Assembly (NCBI GenBank): GCA_020059445.1
Contig: JAGVCB010000032.1
Span: 1-7,116, forward strand
DNA: 7,116 bases
From: Polynucleobacter sp.
Lineage (GTDB): Bacteria > Pseudomonadota > Gammaproteobacteria > Burkholderiales > Burkholderiaceae
Direction: 5' to 3'
Shown here: in pieces, positions 1 to 6,352 of the stretch
Layout: every line of letters starts with the position of its first letter
Numbering within the stretch: the first letter of the stretch is position 1
Position numbers and translations under genes: made by a program
The notes under the pieces: model-generated
Told to the model about the DNA's origin: nothing
The model's database searches: none
Seen by the model: the letters and a program-made list of their open reading frames with translations, nothing else

Positions 1-120
1 CCATACCGTTTGTTCCGTTGTCACACCATCATGAACTGTGTGGATGTTTGTCCTAAAGGATTGAACCCAACAAAAGCGATTGGTAAGATCAAAGAGTTAA
101 TGGTTCGACGAGCTGTTTAA
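1..120 (+). CDS. sdhB: Succinate dehydrogenase iron-sulfur subunit, C-terminal 39 residues (5' end outside window)
   Basis: This is the end of the iron-sulfur subunit of succinate dehydrogenase (complex II), which passes electrons from the FAD of SdhA to quinone at the inner membrane. Reading frame 1 gives 39 residues and then TAA at 118-120. The visible segment [19 protein letters not shown] is the family's last cysteine cluster. By alignment with E. coli SdhB from memory, the Cys codons at 19-21 and 37-39 are ligands of the [3Fe-4S] centre and the one at 49-51 is the last ligand of the [4Fe-4S] centre. The C-terminus (…[10 protein letters not shown]) ends at the usual place, so only the 5' part is missing, because of the window edge. 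The stop overlaps the start of the next gene by one base. The identification is very secure despite the short length. Confidence 0.96.
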   Translation, partial: PYRLFRCHTIMNCVDVCPKGLNPTKAIGKIKELMVRRAV

Positions 121-383
121 TGCCGATACCATCTGAAACCTTGTCGCTCTTACGTTGGCGTGCGCGACGAGGTTTACTAGAAAACGATTTGATGTTGGAG
201 CGCTTCTTTGAGCAGTTCCATGATCAGATTGAGGAGAGTGACTTAGATCCTCTCAATGCGATATTAGATTTAAGTGACAATGACTTGATGGATTTGTTAC
301 TGCGTCGCAAGGAACCGGAGGGGGAACTTGCGACTGAAGGTGTGCATCGTGTTCTAGCCATGCTGCGCCCAGTTAGAAATTAA
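120..383 (+). CDS. sdhE: SdhE, FAD assembly (flavinylation) factor for succinate dehydrogenase
   Basis: This small cytosolic protein (87 residues, about the family's normal length of 80-100) helps attach FAD covalently to SdhA. The signature RGxxE motif is present as R17-G18-L19-L20-E21, preceded by an Arg-rich helix (RWRAR) and followed by the acidic helical segment LMLERFFEQF typical of the family (also called YgfY or CptB). The ATG at 120 shares its A with the sdhB stop (TAATG). No good Shine-Dalgarno sequence lies upstream, only a weak GACGAG, so translation is probably coupled to sdhB by re-initiation. The position directly after sdhB fits the role. The C-terminal region (EGVHRVLAMLRPVRN) is ordinary. 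In E. coli the gene lies away from the sdh operon; here it is adjacent, as I recall for many betaproteobacteria. Confidence 0.93.
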   Translation: MPIPSETLSLLRWRARRGLLENDLMLERFFEQFHDQIEESDLDPLNAILDLSDNDLMDLLLRRKEPEGELATEGVHRVLAMLRPVRN

Positions 384-464
384 TCGTTTCTACATAAAAG
401 AAGTTGCTAGAAATAAAACTTGTTAGTTTGCTAAAAACAAAAAACGCGTATAAGGGATGGAAAA
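371..464 (+). promoter_or_regulatory. A/T-rich sdhE-gltA gap with competing weak inverted repeats
   Basis: The 81 bases between the sdhE stop and gltA are A-rich. TAGAAAT occurs at 374-380 (across the end of sdhE) and again at 408-414, with its complement TTTCTA at 387-392 between them. Two alternative weak hairpins could therefore form (374-392 or 387-413), both of A/T pairs with one G/C pair. TTGCTA also occurs twice (404-409 and 428-433). This is the only sizeable gap between the sdh genes and gltA, so a gltA promoter or an mRNA processing site could lie here. I could not find a -35/-10 pair with acceptable spacing. TTGCTA (428) and TATAAG (449) are only 15 bases apart, and the latter runs into the ribosome binding site. 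A regulatory role is a guess. Confidence 0.25.
452..457 (+). promoter_or_regulatory. Ribosome binding site of gltA
   Basis: AAGGGA lies 7 bases upstream of the ATG at 465 and supports that start over downstream in-frame codons. The N-terminus it gives aligns with full-length type II citrate synthases. Confidence 0.7.
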
Positions 465-1775
465 ATGAACGCAACAAATGAAAAGGCCACGTTATCGTTC
501 TCTGATGGCACACCAGCCATTGAGTTACCAATTTACAAGGGTGTGGTTGGCCCTGACGTGATTGATATTCGCAAACTTTACGGTCAGACAGGTAAGTTCA
601 CGTATGACCCAGGTTTTATGTCTACAGCTTCGTGTAATTCCAAGATCACCTACATTGATGGTGACAAAGGTGAGTTGCTTTATCGCGGTTACCAGATCCA
701 AGACTTGGCCACTAACTGTGACTTCTTAGAGTCTTGCTATTTATTATTAAAAGGTGAGTTGCCAAATGCAGCTCAAAAGAAAGAATTTGACAATTTGGTC
801 ATGCATCACACCATGGTGCACGAGCAGATGCAGTTTTTCTTGCGCGGCTTCCGCCGTGACGCTCACCCAATGGCTGTCTTAACAGGTTTGGTTGGTGCGA
901 TGGCTGCTTTCTATCACGATGGTTTAGACATCAATGATGCTCATCAACGTGAAGTGTCACAAATTCGTTTGATCGCAAAAATGCCAACATTGGTAGCGAT
1001 GGCCTATAAGTATTCTGTTGGTCAGCCAATGATTTACCCAAAGAATAATCTTTCATACACAGCTAACTTCATGCAAATGATGTTTGCAACGCCATGTGAA
1101 GAGTACAAGGTGAATGAAGTCTTGGTGAGAGCTTTGGATCGCATCTTCATTTTGCATGCTGATCACGAGCAAAACGCTTCAACTTCAACGGTTCGTTTGG
1201 CTGGTTCTTCAGGTACAAACCCATTTGCTGCGATTGCTGCTGGTGTGGCTTGCTTGTGGGGTCCTGCTCACGGCGGTGCTAATGAAGCTTGCTTGCAGAT
1301 GTTGGAAGAGATTCAAGCCAATGGTGGCGTTGAGAAAATCGATGAGTTCATTGCTAAAGTCAAAGACAAGAACTCTGGTGTTCGTTTGATGGGCTTTGGT
1401 CACCGCGTTTACAAGAACTTTGACCCGCGCGCTAAATTGATGCGTGAAACTTGCTACGAAGTTCTTAAAGAATTAGGTCTTGAGAATGATCCATTGTTCA
1501 AGTTGGCGATGACACTTGAGAAGATTGCTTTGGAAGACGAGTACTTCGTGAGCCGCAAGCTTTATCCGAACGTCGACTTCTACTCAGGCATCGTTCAGCG
1601 AGCACTCGGTATTCCAACAGAAATGTTCACTTGTATCTTTGCTCTTGCACGTACAGTGGGTTGGATTTCACAGTGGGAAGAAATGATCACTGATTCAGAA
1701 TACAAGATCGGCCGTCCACGTCAGTTGTTCGTTGGTAGTCCAACACGTGCTGTTCAACCAATCGCAAAGCGTTAA
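465..1775 (+). CDS. gltA: Citrate synthase, type II (hexameric, Gram-negative type)
   Basis: The enzyme condenses acetyl-CoA with oxaloacetate to citrate, the entry step of the TCA cycle, in the cytosol. At 436 residues it matches the long Gram-negative GltA form, including the N-terminal beta-rich domain (about 1-60) that the shorter methylcitrate synthases lack. The catalytic triad is intact: His269 in GPAHGG, His313 in the family signature [13 protein letters not shown] (310-322), and Asp371 in [17 protein letters not shown] (231-239) is also typical. Cys211 in TPCEEY aligns with E. coli Cys206, which is tied to NADH inhibition, so allosteric control by NADH is likely (inference). The gene follows sdhE after 81 bases and ends only 12 bases before leuC with no terminator between, so read-through into the leucine genes is expected. 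Confidence 0.97.
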   Translation: MNATNEKATLSFSDGTPAIELPIYKGVVGPDVIDIRKLYGQTGKFTYDPGFMSTASCNSKITYIDGDKGELLYRGYQIQDLATNCDFLESCYLLLKGELPNAAQKKEFDNLVMHHTMVHEQMQFFLRGFRRDAHPMAVLTGLVGAMAAFYHDGLDINDAHQREVSQIRLIAKMPTLVAMAYKYSVGQPMIYPKNNLSYTANFMQMMFATPCEEYKVNEVLVRALDRIFILHADHEQNASTSTVRLAGSSGTNPFAAIAAGVACLWGPAHGGANEACLQMLEEIQANGGVEKIDEFIAKVKDKNSGVRLMGFGHRVYKNFDPRAKLMRETCYEVLKELGLENDPLFKLAMTLEKIALEDEYFVSRKLYPNVDFYSGIVQRALGIPTEMFTCIFALARTVGWISQWEEMITDSEYKIGRPRQLFVGSPTRAVQPIAKR

Positions 1776-1787
1776 TTAGGAAGATTC

Positions 1788-3200
1788 ATGGCTCGTACTT
1801 TGTATGACAAATTGTGGGATGACCATGTTGTTCACATGGAAGAGGACGGTACCACCGTCCTCTACATTGATCGACAGTTATTGCATGAAGTGACCAGCCC
1901 TCAAGCCTTTGAGGGTTTGTCTTTAGCGCAGCGCCCAGTTTGGAGAAATTCAGCGAACTTGGCGGTGTCTGATCACAACGTTCCTACAACTGATCGTTCA
2001 GAAGGTATCAAAGATCCGGTGTCACGTTTGCAAATCGATACCTTGGATAAAAACTGTGATTCATTTGGTATTACTCAATACAAGATGAACGATAAGCGTC
2101 AGGGCATCGTGCATGTGATTGGACCAGAGCAGGGCGCTACATTGCCTGGTATGACCGTGGTTTGTGGAGATTCTCATACAAGTACTCACGGTGCTTTTGG
2201 CGCATTGGCGTTTGGCATCGGCACATCAGAAGTTGAGCATGTCTTGGCCACGCAAACTTTGCTGATGAAGAAAAGCAAAAACATGTTGGTGCGAGTCGAA
2301 GGTCAATTGCCTTTGGGTTGCTCAGCTAAAGACATCGTTTTAGCGATTATTGGCAAGATTGGTACTGCAGGCGGTACTGGTTATACGATTGAATTTGCGG
2401 GAACGGCGATTCGCGCTTTGTCGATGGAAGGTCGTATGACCATCTGCAACATGGCGATTGAAGCCGGTGCTCGTGCTGGTATTGTGGGCGTCGATGAAAC
2501 AACCATCAACTACGTCAAAGGCCGTCCTTATGCTCCGGCAGAGGGTGAGGCTTGGCGTCAAGCTTTGCAGTATTGGAGAAAGTTGCACACCGATGAAGGT
2601 GCGGTATTTGACCGAGTGGTTGAGTTGCGCGCAGAAGAGATCAAGCCTCAGGTGACTTGGGGCACTTCTCCAGAAATGGTTTTATCGATTGAAGACAAAG
2701 TACCTGATCCTGAAAAAGAAAAAGATCCGGTCAAGCGTGAAGCCATGGAAAGAGCCTTGAGCTATATGGCACTGACCCCAAACACAGCGATTGAAGCCAT
2801 CATGGTGGATAAAGTGTTCATTGGCTCATGCACCAACAGCCGCATTGAAGATATCCGTGCAGCCGCTCGCGTTGTTGAGCGCATTGCTAAAAAAGTTTCA
2901 CCAACTGTGAAGTTAGCCATGGTCGTTCCTGGTTCTGGTTTGGTCAAAGAGCAAGCTGAGCGTGAAGGTTTGGATCGTGTATTCAAAGCCGCAGGCTTTG
3001 AGTGGCGAGAGCCTGGTTGCTCCATGTGTTTGGCCATGAACGCTGATCGTCTAGAGCCAGGTGAGCGTTGCGCTTCAACATCAAACCGCAATTTTGAAGG
3101 ACGCCAAGGTAATGGCGGAAGAACACATTTGGTGAGTCCCGCGATGGCTGCAGCTGCGGCTTTAGAAGGTCACTTTGTTGATGTTCGTAAAATAGCTTAG
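1788..3200 (+). CDS. leuC: 3-isopropylmalate dehydratase large subunit
   Basis: LeuC is the catalytic, iron-sulfur subunit of isopropylmalate isomerase. With LeuD it converts 2-isopropylmalate to 3-isopropylmalate, the second step of the leucine branch, in the cytosol. It belongs to the aconitase superfamily. The 470 residues are normal full length. The three [4Fe-4S] ligands are visible: Cys348 in FIGSCTNSR, and Cys411 and Cys414 in GCSMCLAMN. Other family hallmarks are [10 protein letters not shown] (61-70), [20 protein letters not shown] (126-145) and [11 protein letters not shown] (431-441). The start has AGGAAG at 1778-1783 just upstream and gives the conserved N-terminus [10 protein letters not shown]. 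The gene begins 12 bases after gltA and ends 18 bases before the lipoprotein gene. An unusual hairpin-forming sequence lies at codons 18-26 (see separate entry). Confidence 0.97.
   Translation: MARTLYDKLWDDHVVHMEEDGTTVLYIDRQLLHEVTSPQAFEGLSLAQRPVWRNSANLAVSDHNVPTTDRSEGIKDPVSRLQIDTLDKNCDSFGITQYKMNDKRQGIVHVIGPEQGATLPGMTVVCGDSHTSTHGAFGALAFGIGTSEVEHVLATQTLLMKKSKNMLVRVEGQLPLGCSAKDIVLAIIGKIGTAGGTGYTIEFAGTAIRALSMEGRMTICNMAIEAGARAGIVGVDETTINYVKGRPYAPAEGEAWRQALQYWRKLHTDEGAVFDRVVELRAEEIKPQVTWGTSPEMVLSIEDKVPDPEKEKDPVKREAMERALSYMALTPNTAIEAIMVDKVFIGSCTNSRIEDIRAAARVVERIAKKVSPTVKLAMVVPGSGLVKEQAEREGLDRVFKAAGFEWREPGCSMCLAMNADRLEPGERCASTSNRNFEGRQGNGGRTHLVSPAMAAAAALEGHFVDVRKIA
1841..1863 (+). other. Perfect 10-bp inverted repeat inside the start of leuC (possible mRNA hairpin)
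   Basis: AGAGGACGGT (1841-1850) and ACCGTCCTCT (1854-1863) are exact reverse complements separated by three bases (ACC). Six of the ten pairs are G-C, so the mRNA hairpin should be stable. It begins 53 bases after the leuC ATG, across the codons for residues 18-26 (EEDGTTVLY). No T-run follows, so it is not a classical intrinsic terminator. The downstream arm uses GTC and CTC. I read all 33 leucine codons of leuC, and this is its only CTC; most are TTG or TTA. The repeat is certain from the sequence. Whether it does anything is unknown. Confidence 0.6.
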
Positions 3201-3204
3201 ATAC

Positions 3205-3210
3205 TGGAGG
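3205..3210 (+). promoter_or_regulatory. Strong ribosome binding site of the lipoprotein gene
   Basis: TGGAGG, 8 bases upstream of the ATG at 3219, is the best Shine-Dalgarno match I saw in the window. It suggests that the small lipoprotein is well translated, and through coupling perhaps leuD as well. Confidence 0.75.
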
Positions 3211-3218
3211 CAATAAAT

Positions 3219-3404
3219 ATGAGAACTTTAAAATTAATACTTGCTTGTTTGATGGCTACTTCGTTGATGGCTTGCAATACGATTTCTGGTATGGGTCAAG
3301 ATCTTCAGAATCTAGGAACCGTGATTGATAAAAATACTTCAAAGAAATCTGACTCTGGCAATGAGGCATCAAATTCTGGCGTGGTTGTTACACCGGTTAA
3401 ATAA
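3219..3404 (+). CDS. Small entericidin-like lipoprotein between leuC and leuD
   Basis: This encodes a 61-residue predicted lipoprotein. Residues 1-18 form a signal peptide: positive start (MRTLK), hydrophobic core, then lipobox LMAC with Cys19 as the lipidated residue. Asn at +2 is not the Asp inner-membrane retention signal of enterobacteria, so outer-membrane placement is likely. The segment [18 protein letters not shown] resembles the entericidin A/B family (E. coli EcnB has CNTTRGVGEDI at the same place, from memory). The remaining tail (about 40-61) is hydrophilic, rich in Ser, Asn and Lys, and low in complexity. Entericidins are tiny envelope lipoproteins, described in E. coli as a stress-linked toxin/antidote pair. 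Only one copy is present here, so an antidote-type arrangement is not supported. It starts 18 bases after leuC, and its stop overlaps the leuD start. Its function here is not known. Confidence 0.85.
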   Translation: MRTLKLILACLMATSLMACNTISGMGQDLQNLGTVIDKNTSKKSDSGNEASNSGVVVTPVK

Positions 3405-4051
3405 TGAATAAGTTCACAGTACACCAGGGCTTGGTTGTTCCGCTTGATCGCGAGAACGTGGATACCGACGCCATCATTCCAAAACAGTTTTTAAAATCAA
3501 TTAAAAGAACTGGCTTTGGACAAAACTTATTTGATGAGTGGCGTTACTTGGATCATGGCGAACCTGGCCAAGATTGCACCAATCGCCCAATCAACCCTGA
3601 ATTTGTTTTAAATCAATCTCGCTACAAAGGTGCCAGCATTCTTTTGGCTCGCCAAAACTTTGGCTGTGGCAGTTCTCGTGAACATGCTCCTTGGGCTTTA
3701 GAGCAGTATGGTTTTAGAGCAGTGATTGCTCCAAGCTTTGCGGATATCTTTTTTAACAACTGTTATAAAAATGGTTTGTTGCCAATCGTTTTATCTGCTC
3801 AGCAAGTTGATCACTTGTTCAATGAAACAGCCGCATTCAATGGTTACCAGTTAACCATCGATCTAGAAAAGCAACAGGTGATTGCTCCTGATGGCCGCAC
3901 CTATGATTTTGAGATTGCGGCATTTAGAAAATATTGTATGGTCAATGGTTTGGACGACATTGGTTTGACCTTGCGACACGCAGACAAAATCAAGACTTAT
4001 GAGTCTGAAAGAGTTTTGCGCATGCCCTGGCTAGCGACGAAGCTTCCTTAA
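3404..4051 (+). CDS. leuD: 3-isopropylmalate dehydratase small subunit
   Basis: LeuD is the small swivel-domain subunit that pairs with LeuC to form isopropylmalate isomerase. Its 215 residues are normal for the proteobacterial form. Hallmarks are [20 protein letters not shown] (11-30), the substrate-binding loop [15 protein letters not shown] (85-99), [14 protein letters not shown] (107-120) and the C-terminal [10 protein letters not shown] (181-190). The ATG at 3404 shares its A with the lipoprotein stop (TAATG). The bases upstream (CACCGGTTAAATA) hold no recognisable Shine-Dalgarno sequence, so translation is probably coupled to the upstream small gene. The start is nevertheless firm, because the protein aligns from its first residues with E. 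coli LeuD. The stop is followed after 24 bases by leuB. Confidence 0.97.
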   Translation: MNKFTVHQGLVVPLDRENVDTDAIIPKQFLKSIKRTGFGQNLFDEWRYLDHGEPGQDCTNRPINPEFVLNQSRYKGASILLARQNFGCGSSREHAPWALEQYGFRAVIAPSFADIFFNNCYKNGLLPIVLSAQQVDHLFNETAAFNGYQLTIDLEKQQVIAPDGRTYDFEIAAFRKYCMVNGLDDIGLTLRHADKIKTYESERVLRMPWLATKLP

Positions 4052-4075
4052 TTTTTTCCTGTTTAGAGGTTTGAC

Positions 4076-5143
4076 ATGAAGATTGCAGTATTGCCAGGTG
4101 ATGGCATTGGTCCAGAAATCATTGCAGAAGCAGTGAAGGTCTTGAATGCCTTAGGCGAGTCTTTTGAAATGGAAACTGCCCCAGTGGGCGGCGCTGGCTA
4201 TGAAGCCAAAGGTCATCCTTTGCCAGAAGATACATTGAAGTTAGCCAAAGAAGCTGATGCCATTTTATTTGGTTCAGTGGGTGACTGGAAGTACGATACC
4301 TTGGCTCGCGAACTTCGTCCTGAGCAAGCGATTCTTGGTTTGCGTAAACACCTTAGTTTATTTGCCAACTTGAGACCTGCGATTTGTTATCCAGAATTGA
4401 CTGAGGCATCTAGCTTAAAACCAGAAATCATCGCTGGTTTGAACATCTTGATCGTGCGTGAATTGAACGGCGATATTTACTTTGGCACACCAAAGGGTAT
4501 CCGTACAGCCACGGATGGTTTATTCCCAGGCACGCGTGAGGGTTTTGACACCATGCGTTATTCAGAGCCTGAAGTAGAGCGCATTGCTCATGTGGCATTC
4601 CAAGCGGCTCAAAAACGCAACAAGCGAGTTTGCAGCGTTGATAAATCCAATGTGCTTGAGACTTCACAGTTGTGGAGAGAAGTCATGACGCGCATCGCTA
4701 AAGAATATCCTGATGTTGAACTTAGTCACATGTATGTTGATAACGCAGCCATGCAGTTGGTCAAAGCACCAAAAGCATTTGATGTGGTGGTCACTGGCAA
4801 CTTATTTGGCGATATCTTGTCTGATGAAGCATCAATGTTGACTGGTTCAATCGGCATGTTGCCATCAGCTTCTTTGGATAAAGATAACAAAGGTCTGTAT
4901 GAGCCGAGTCATGGTTCAGCACCTGACATCGCTGGTAAAGGGATTGCTAATCCATTGGCGACAATCTTGTCTGCGGCCATGATGTTGCGTTACTCATTGG
5001 GTAAGGCGGAGCAAGCAGATCGCATTGAAGCGGCTGTGCAAAAAGTCTTGGCGCAGGGATACCGAACGGGTGATATTAAAACGGCTGGCTGCCAATTGGT
5101 GGGCACCAAAGAAATGGGCGAAGCAGTTCTAAAAGCTCTGTAA
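4076..5143 (+). CDS. leuB: 3-isopropylmalate dehydrogenase
   Basis: LeuB oxidatively decarboxylates 3-isopropylmalate to the 2-keto precursor of leucine using NAD+, as a cytosolic dimer. The length of 355 residues is typical. Substrate arginines R90, R100 and R128, the catalytic pair Tyr135 (DIYFGTPKG) and Lys190 (SVDKSN), and metal-binding Asp222, Asp246 and Asp250 all align with the Thermus enzyme. The family signature [19 protein letters not shown] spans 242-260. Asp284 in [15 protein letters not shown] matches the residue that sets NAD+ preference, which separates it from NADP-dependent isocitrate dehydrogenase. AGAGG at 4065-4069 is a good ribosome binding site 6 bases before the ATG. 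The gene sits 24 bases after leuD, consistent with one transcript for all three leucine genes. leuA is not in the window. Confidence 0.97.
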   Translation: MKIAVLPGDGIGPEIIAEAVKVLNALGESFEMETAPVGGAGYEAKGHPLPEDTLKLAKEADAILFGSVGDWKYDTLARELRPEQAILGLRKHLSLFANLRPAICYPELTEASSLKPEIIAGLNILIVRELNGDIYFGTPKGIRTATDGLFPGTREGFDTMRYSEPEVERIAHVAFQAAQKRNKRVCSVDKSNVLETSQLWREVMTRIAKEYPDVELSHMYVDNAAMQLVKAPKAFDVVVTGNLFGDILSDEASMLTGSIGMLPSASLDKDNKGLYEPSHGSAPDIAGKGIANPLATILSAAMMLRYSLGKAEQADRIEAAVQKVLAQGYRTGDIKTAGCQLVGTKEMGEAVLKAL

Positions 5144-5158
5144 GATAGATACCCCAGG

Positions 5159-5185
5159 TTCATGTACAAAACTAAAAAATATAAT
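5159..5185 (+). promoter_or_regulatory. Possible promoter for asd
   Basis: A perfect -10 hexamer TATAAT lies at 5180-5185 in the 68-base leuB-asd gap, directly after a run of six A. The -35 side is weak: TTCATG (5159-5164) with a short 15-base spacer, or GGTTCA (5157-5162) with 17 bases. A start near 5192 would leave a leader of about 25 bases including the asd ribosome binding site. The region is A/T-rich, so a chance TATAAT is possible. No terminator hairpin precedes it, so asd may also be read from the leu transcript. Confidence 0.4.
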
Positions 5186-5207
5186 TAATAAAACTTTTTA
5201 AATTTAT

Positions 5208-5212
5208 AGGTG
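5208..5212 (+). promoter_or_regulatory. Ribosome binding site that decides the asd start
   Basis: AGGTG lies 5 bases before the ATG at 5218. Two in-frame GTG codons at 5212 and 5215 would overlap or directly touch this site, so the ATG is the better start. Confidence 0.65.
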
Positions 5213-5217
5213 TGGTG

Positions 5218-6351
5218 ATGGTAACTCCATTGGTTGGTTTAGTAGGTTGGCGCGGTATGGTTGGCAGTGTCTTGATGCAGCGTATGCAAGACGAAGGCGA
5301 TTTCGCATTCATTGAGCCAGTCTTTTTTAGCACGAGCAATGCTGGTGGTCCAGCGCCTGCCATGGCCAAGAATGAGAAGAAACTTTACTCAGCTGATGAT
5401 GTTGATGCCTTGAAGCGTTGCGAGATCATCATCACTTGCCAAGGTGGTGATTACACCAAAGAGATTTATCCAAAGATTCGTGCAGCTGGTTGGAAAGGTC
5501 ATTGGATTGATGCGGCCAGTTCATTGCGCATGGTTGATGAGTCTGTGATCATTTTGGATCCAGTGAACCGCCTAGTGATTGATTCTGCTATCAGCAAAGG
5601 TGGCAACTTGTGGGTGGGTGGTAACTGCACAGTGAGTTTGATGTTGATGGCGATGGGCGGTTTGTTCCGTGAAGGCGCGATTGAGTGGGTGAGCGCCATG
5701 ACTTATCAAGCGGCTTCTGGCGCAGGTGCTCAGAATATGCGCGAGTTGTTAGCGCAAATGGGTGCCTTGCACGATGCGGTTAAAACAGAATTGGCTGATC
5801 CTGCATCTGCCATTTTGGACATTGATCGCAAAGTGGCAGAAACCATGCGTTCAGCCAATTTCCCGAAAAAGAATTTCCGCAACACTGCTTTAGCTGGTAG
5901 CTTGATTCCTTGGATTGATGTGCCTGTAGAGCATGGTCAAACCAAAGAAGAATGGAAGGGCGGTTCAGAGTGCAACAAGATTCTAGGTAACCCACCGTTC
6001 AGATCAGCTGACAGCATTCCAATTGATGGCTTGTGTGTTCGTATCGGCGCGATGCGTTGTCATTCACAGGGCTTGACCATCAAACTCAAAAAAGACATTC
6101 CTTTGAGCGACATCGAAGGTATTTTGGCTGGTGCTAATGATTGGGTCAAAGTGGTCCCGAATGATCGTGAAACCACCGAGAGAGATTTAACACCTGCGGC
6201 AGTGACTGGTACTTTGACGGTGCCGGTGGGACGTTTGCATAAATTAGCCATGGGCCCTGATTATTTGGGCGCATTCACAGTGGGTGACCAGTTGTTATGG
6301 GGTGCTGCTGAGCCATTGCGTCGCATGTTACGCATTTTGTTGGAGCGTTGA
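5218..6351 (+). CDS. asd: Aspartate-semialdehyde dehydrogenase
   Basis: Asd reduces aspartyl phosphate to aspartate semialdehyde with NADPH, the branch point to lysine and diaminopimelate (cell wall), threonine and methionine. From the ATG at 5218 the protein is 377 residues, close to E. coli Asd, which it resembles throughout. The NADP-binding loop [10 protein letters not shown] is at 7-16, the catalytic Cys137 sits in [10 protein letters not shown], Gln164 in TYQAASG, substrate Arg104 in SSLRM and Arg275 in CVRIG, and the acid/base His282 in MRCHSQG. The C-terminus [20 protein letters not shown] is the long Gram-negative type. An upstream GTG at 5212 would add two residues but lacks room for a ribosome binding site. 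A possible own promoter lies in the gap after leuB. fimV begins one base after the stop. Confidence 0.97.
   Translation: MVTPLVGLVGWRGMVGSVLMQRMQDEGDFAFIEPVFFSTSNAGGPAPAMAKNEKKLYSADDVDALKRCEIIITCQGGDYTKEIYPKIRAAGWKGHWIDAASSLRMVDESVIILDPVNRLVIDSAISKGGNLWVGGNCTVSLMLMAMGGLFREGAIEWVSAMTYQAASGAGAQNMRELLAQMGALHDAVKTELADPASAILDIDRKVAETMRSANFPKKNFRNTALAGSLIPWIDVPVEHGQTKEEWKGGSECNKILGNPPFRSADSIPIDGLCVRIGAMRCHSQGLTIKLKKDIPLSDIEGILAGANDWVKVVPNDRETTERDLTPAAVTGTLTVPVGRLHKLAMGPDYLGAFTVGDQLLWGAAEPLRRMLRILLER
6342..6345 (+). promoter_or_regulatory. Ribosome binding site for the TTG start of fimV
   Basis: GGAG inside the last codons of asd lies 7 bases upstream of the TTG at 6353. It favours that codon over the TTG at 6359. 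Confidence 0.5.
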
Positions 6352-6352
6352 T

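Noticed and set aside
428..454. TTGCTA and TATAAG as a gltA promoter.
   Set aside because: The spacer is only 15 bases, and a start after it would leave almost no leader and put the -10 element over the ribosome binding site.
1156..1403. Alternative frames on both strands inside gltA.
   Set aside because: They overlap the most conserved part of citrate synthase (catalytic His269 region) and look like out-of-frame shadows.
465..1775. 2-methylcitrate synthase (PrpC) instead of citrate synthase.
   Set aside because: The length and the N-terminal domain fit GltA, the sequence tracks E. coli GltA through the active site, and the neighbours are sdh genes with no prp genes in view.
2762..3091. Open frame of 109 codons on the - strand.
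   Set aside because: It lies wholly inside leuC, whose conserved iron-sulfur motifs are encoded opposite it. Its translation is unrecognisable, and it has no plausible expression signal.
3219..3404. Toxin/antidote system of the entericidin type.
   Set aside because: Only one lipoprotein gene is present, with no second short lipoprotein next to it, so the paired arrangement is not supported.
3697..3723. Perfect 11-base direct repeat TTTAGAGCAGT (3697-3707 and 3713-3723) in leuD.
   Set aside because: The two copies are 16 bases apart and so read in different frames, and both encode residues expected at this place in LeuD (LEQYGFRAV). Coincidence of codon choice is the simplest reading.
4041..4060. 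Run of six T after the leuD stop, next to the palindrome GAAGCTTC, as a possible terminator.
   Set aside because: The palindrome has no loop, and no G/C-rich stem precedes the T-run. leuB starts 24 bases later with a good ribosome binding site.
5212..5217. GTG codons as the start of asd.
   Set aside because: They sit on the AGGTG ribosome binding site itself. The ATG at 5218 has proper spacing and gives the expected N-terminus.
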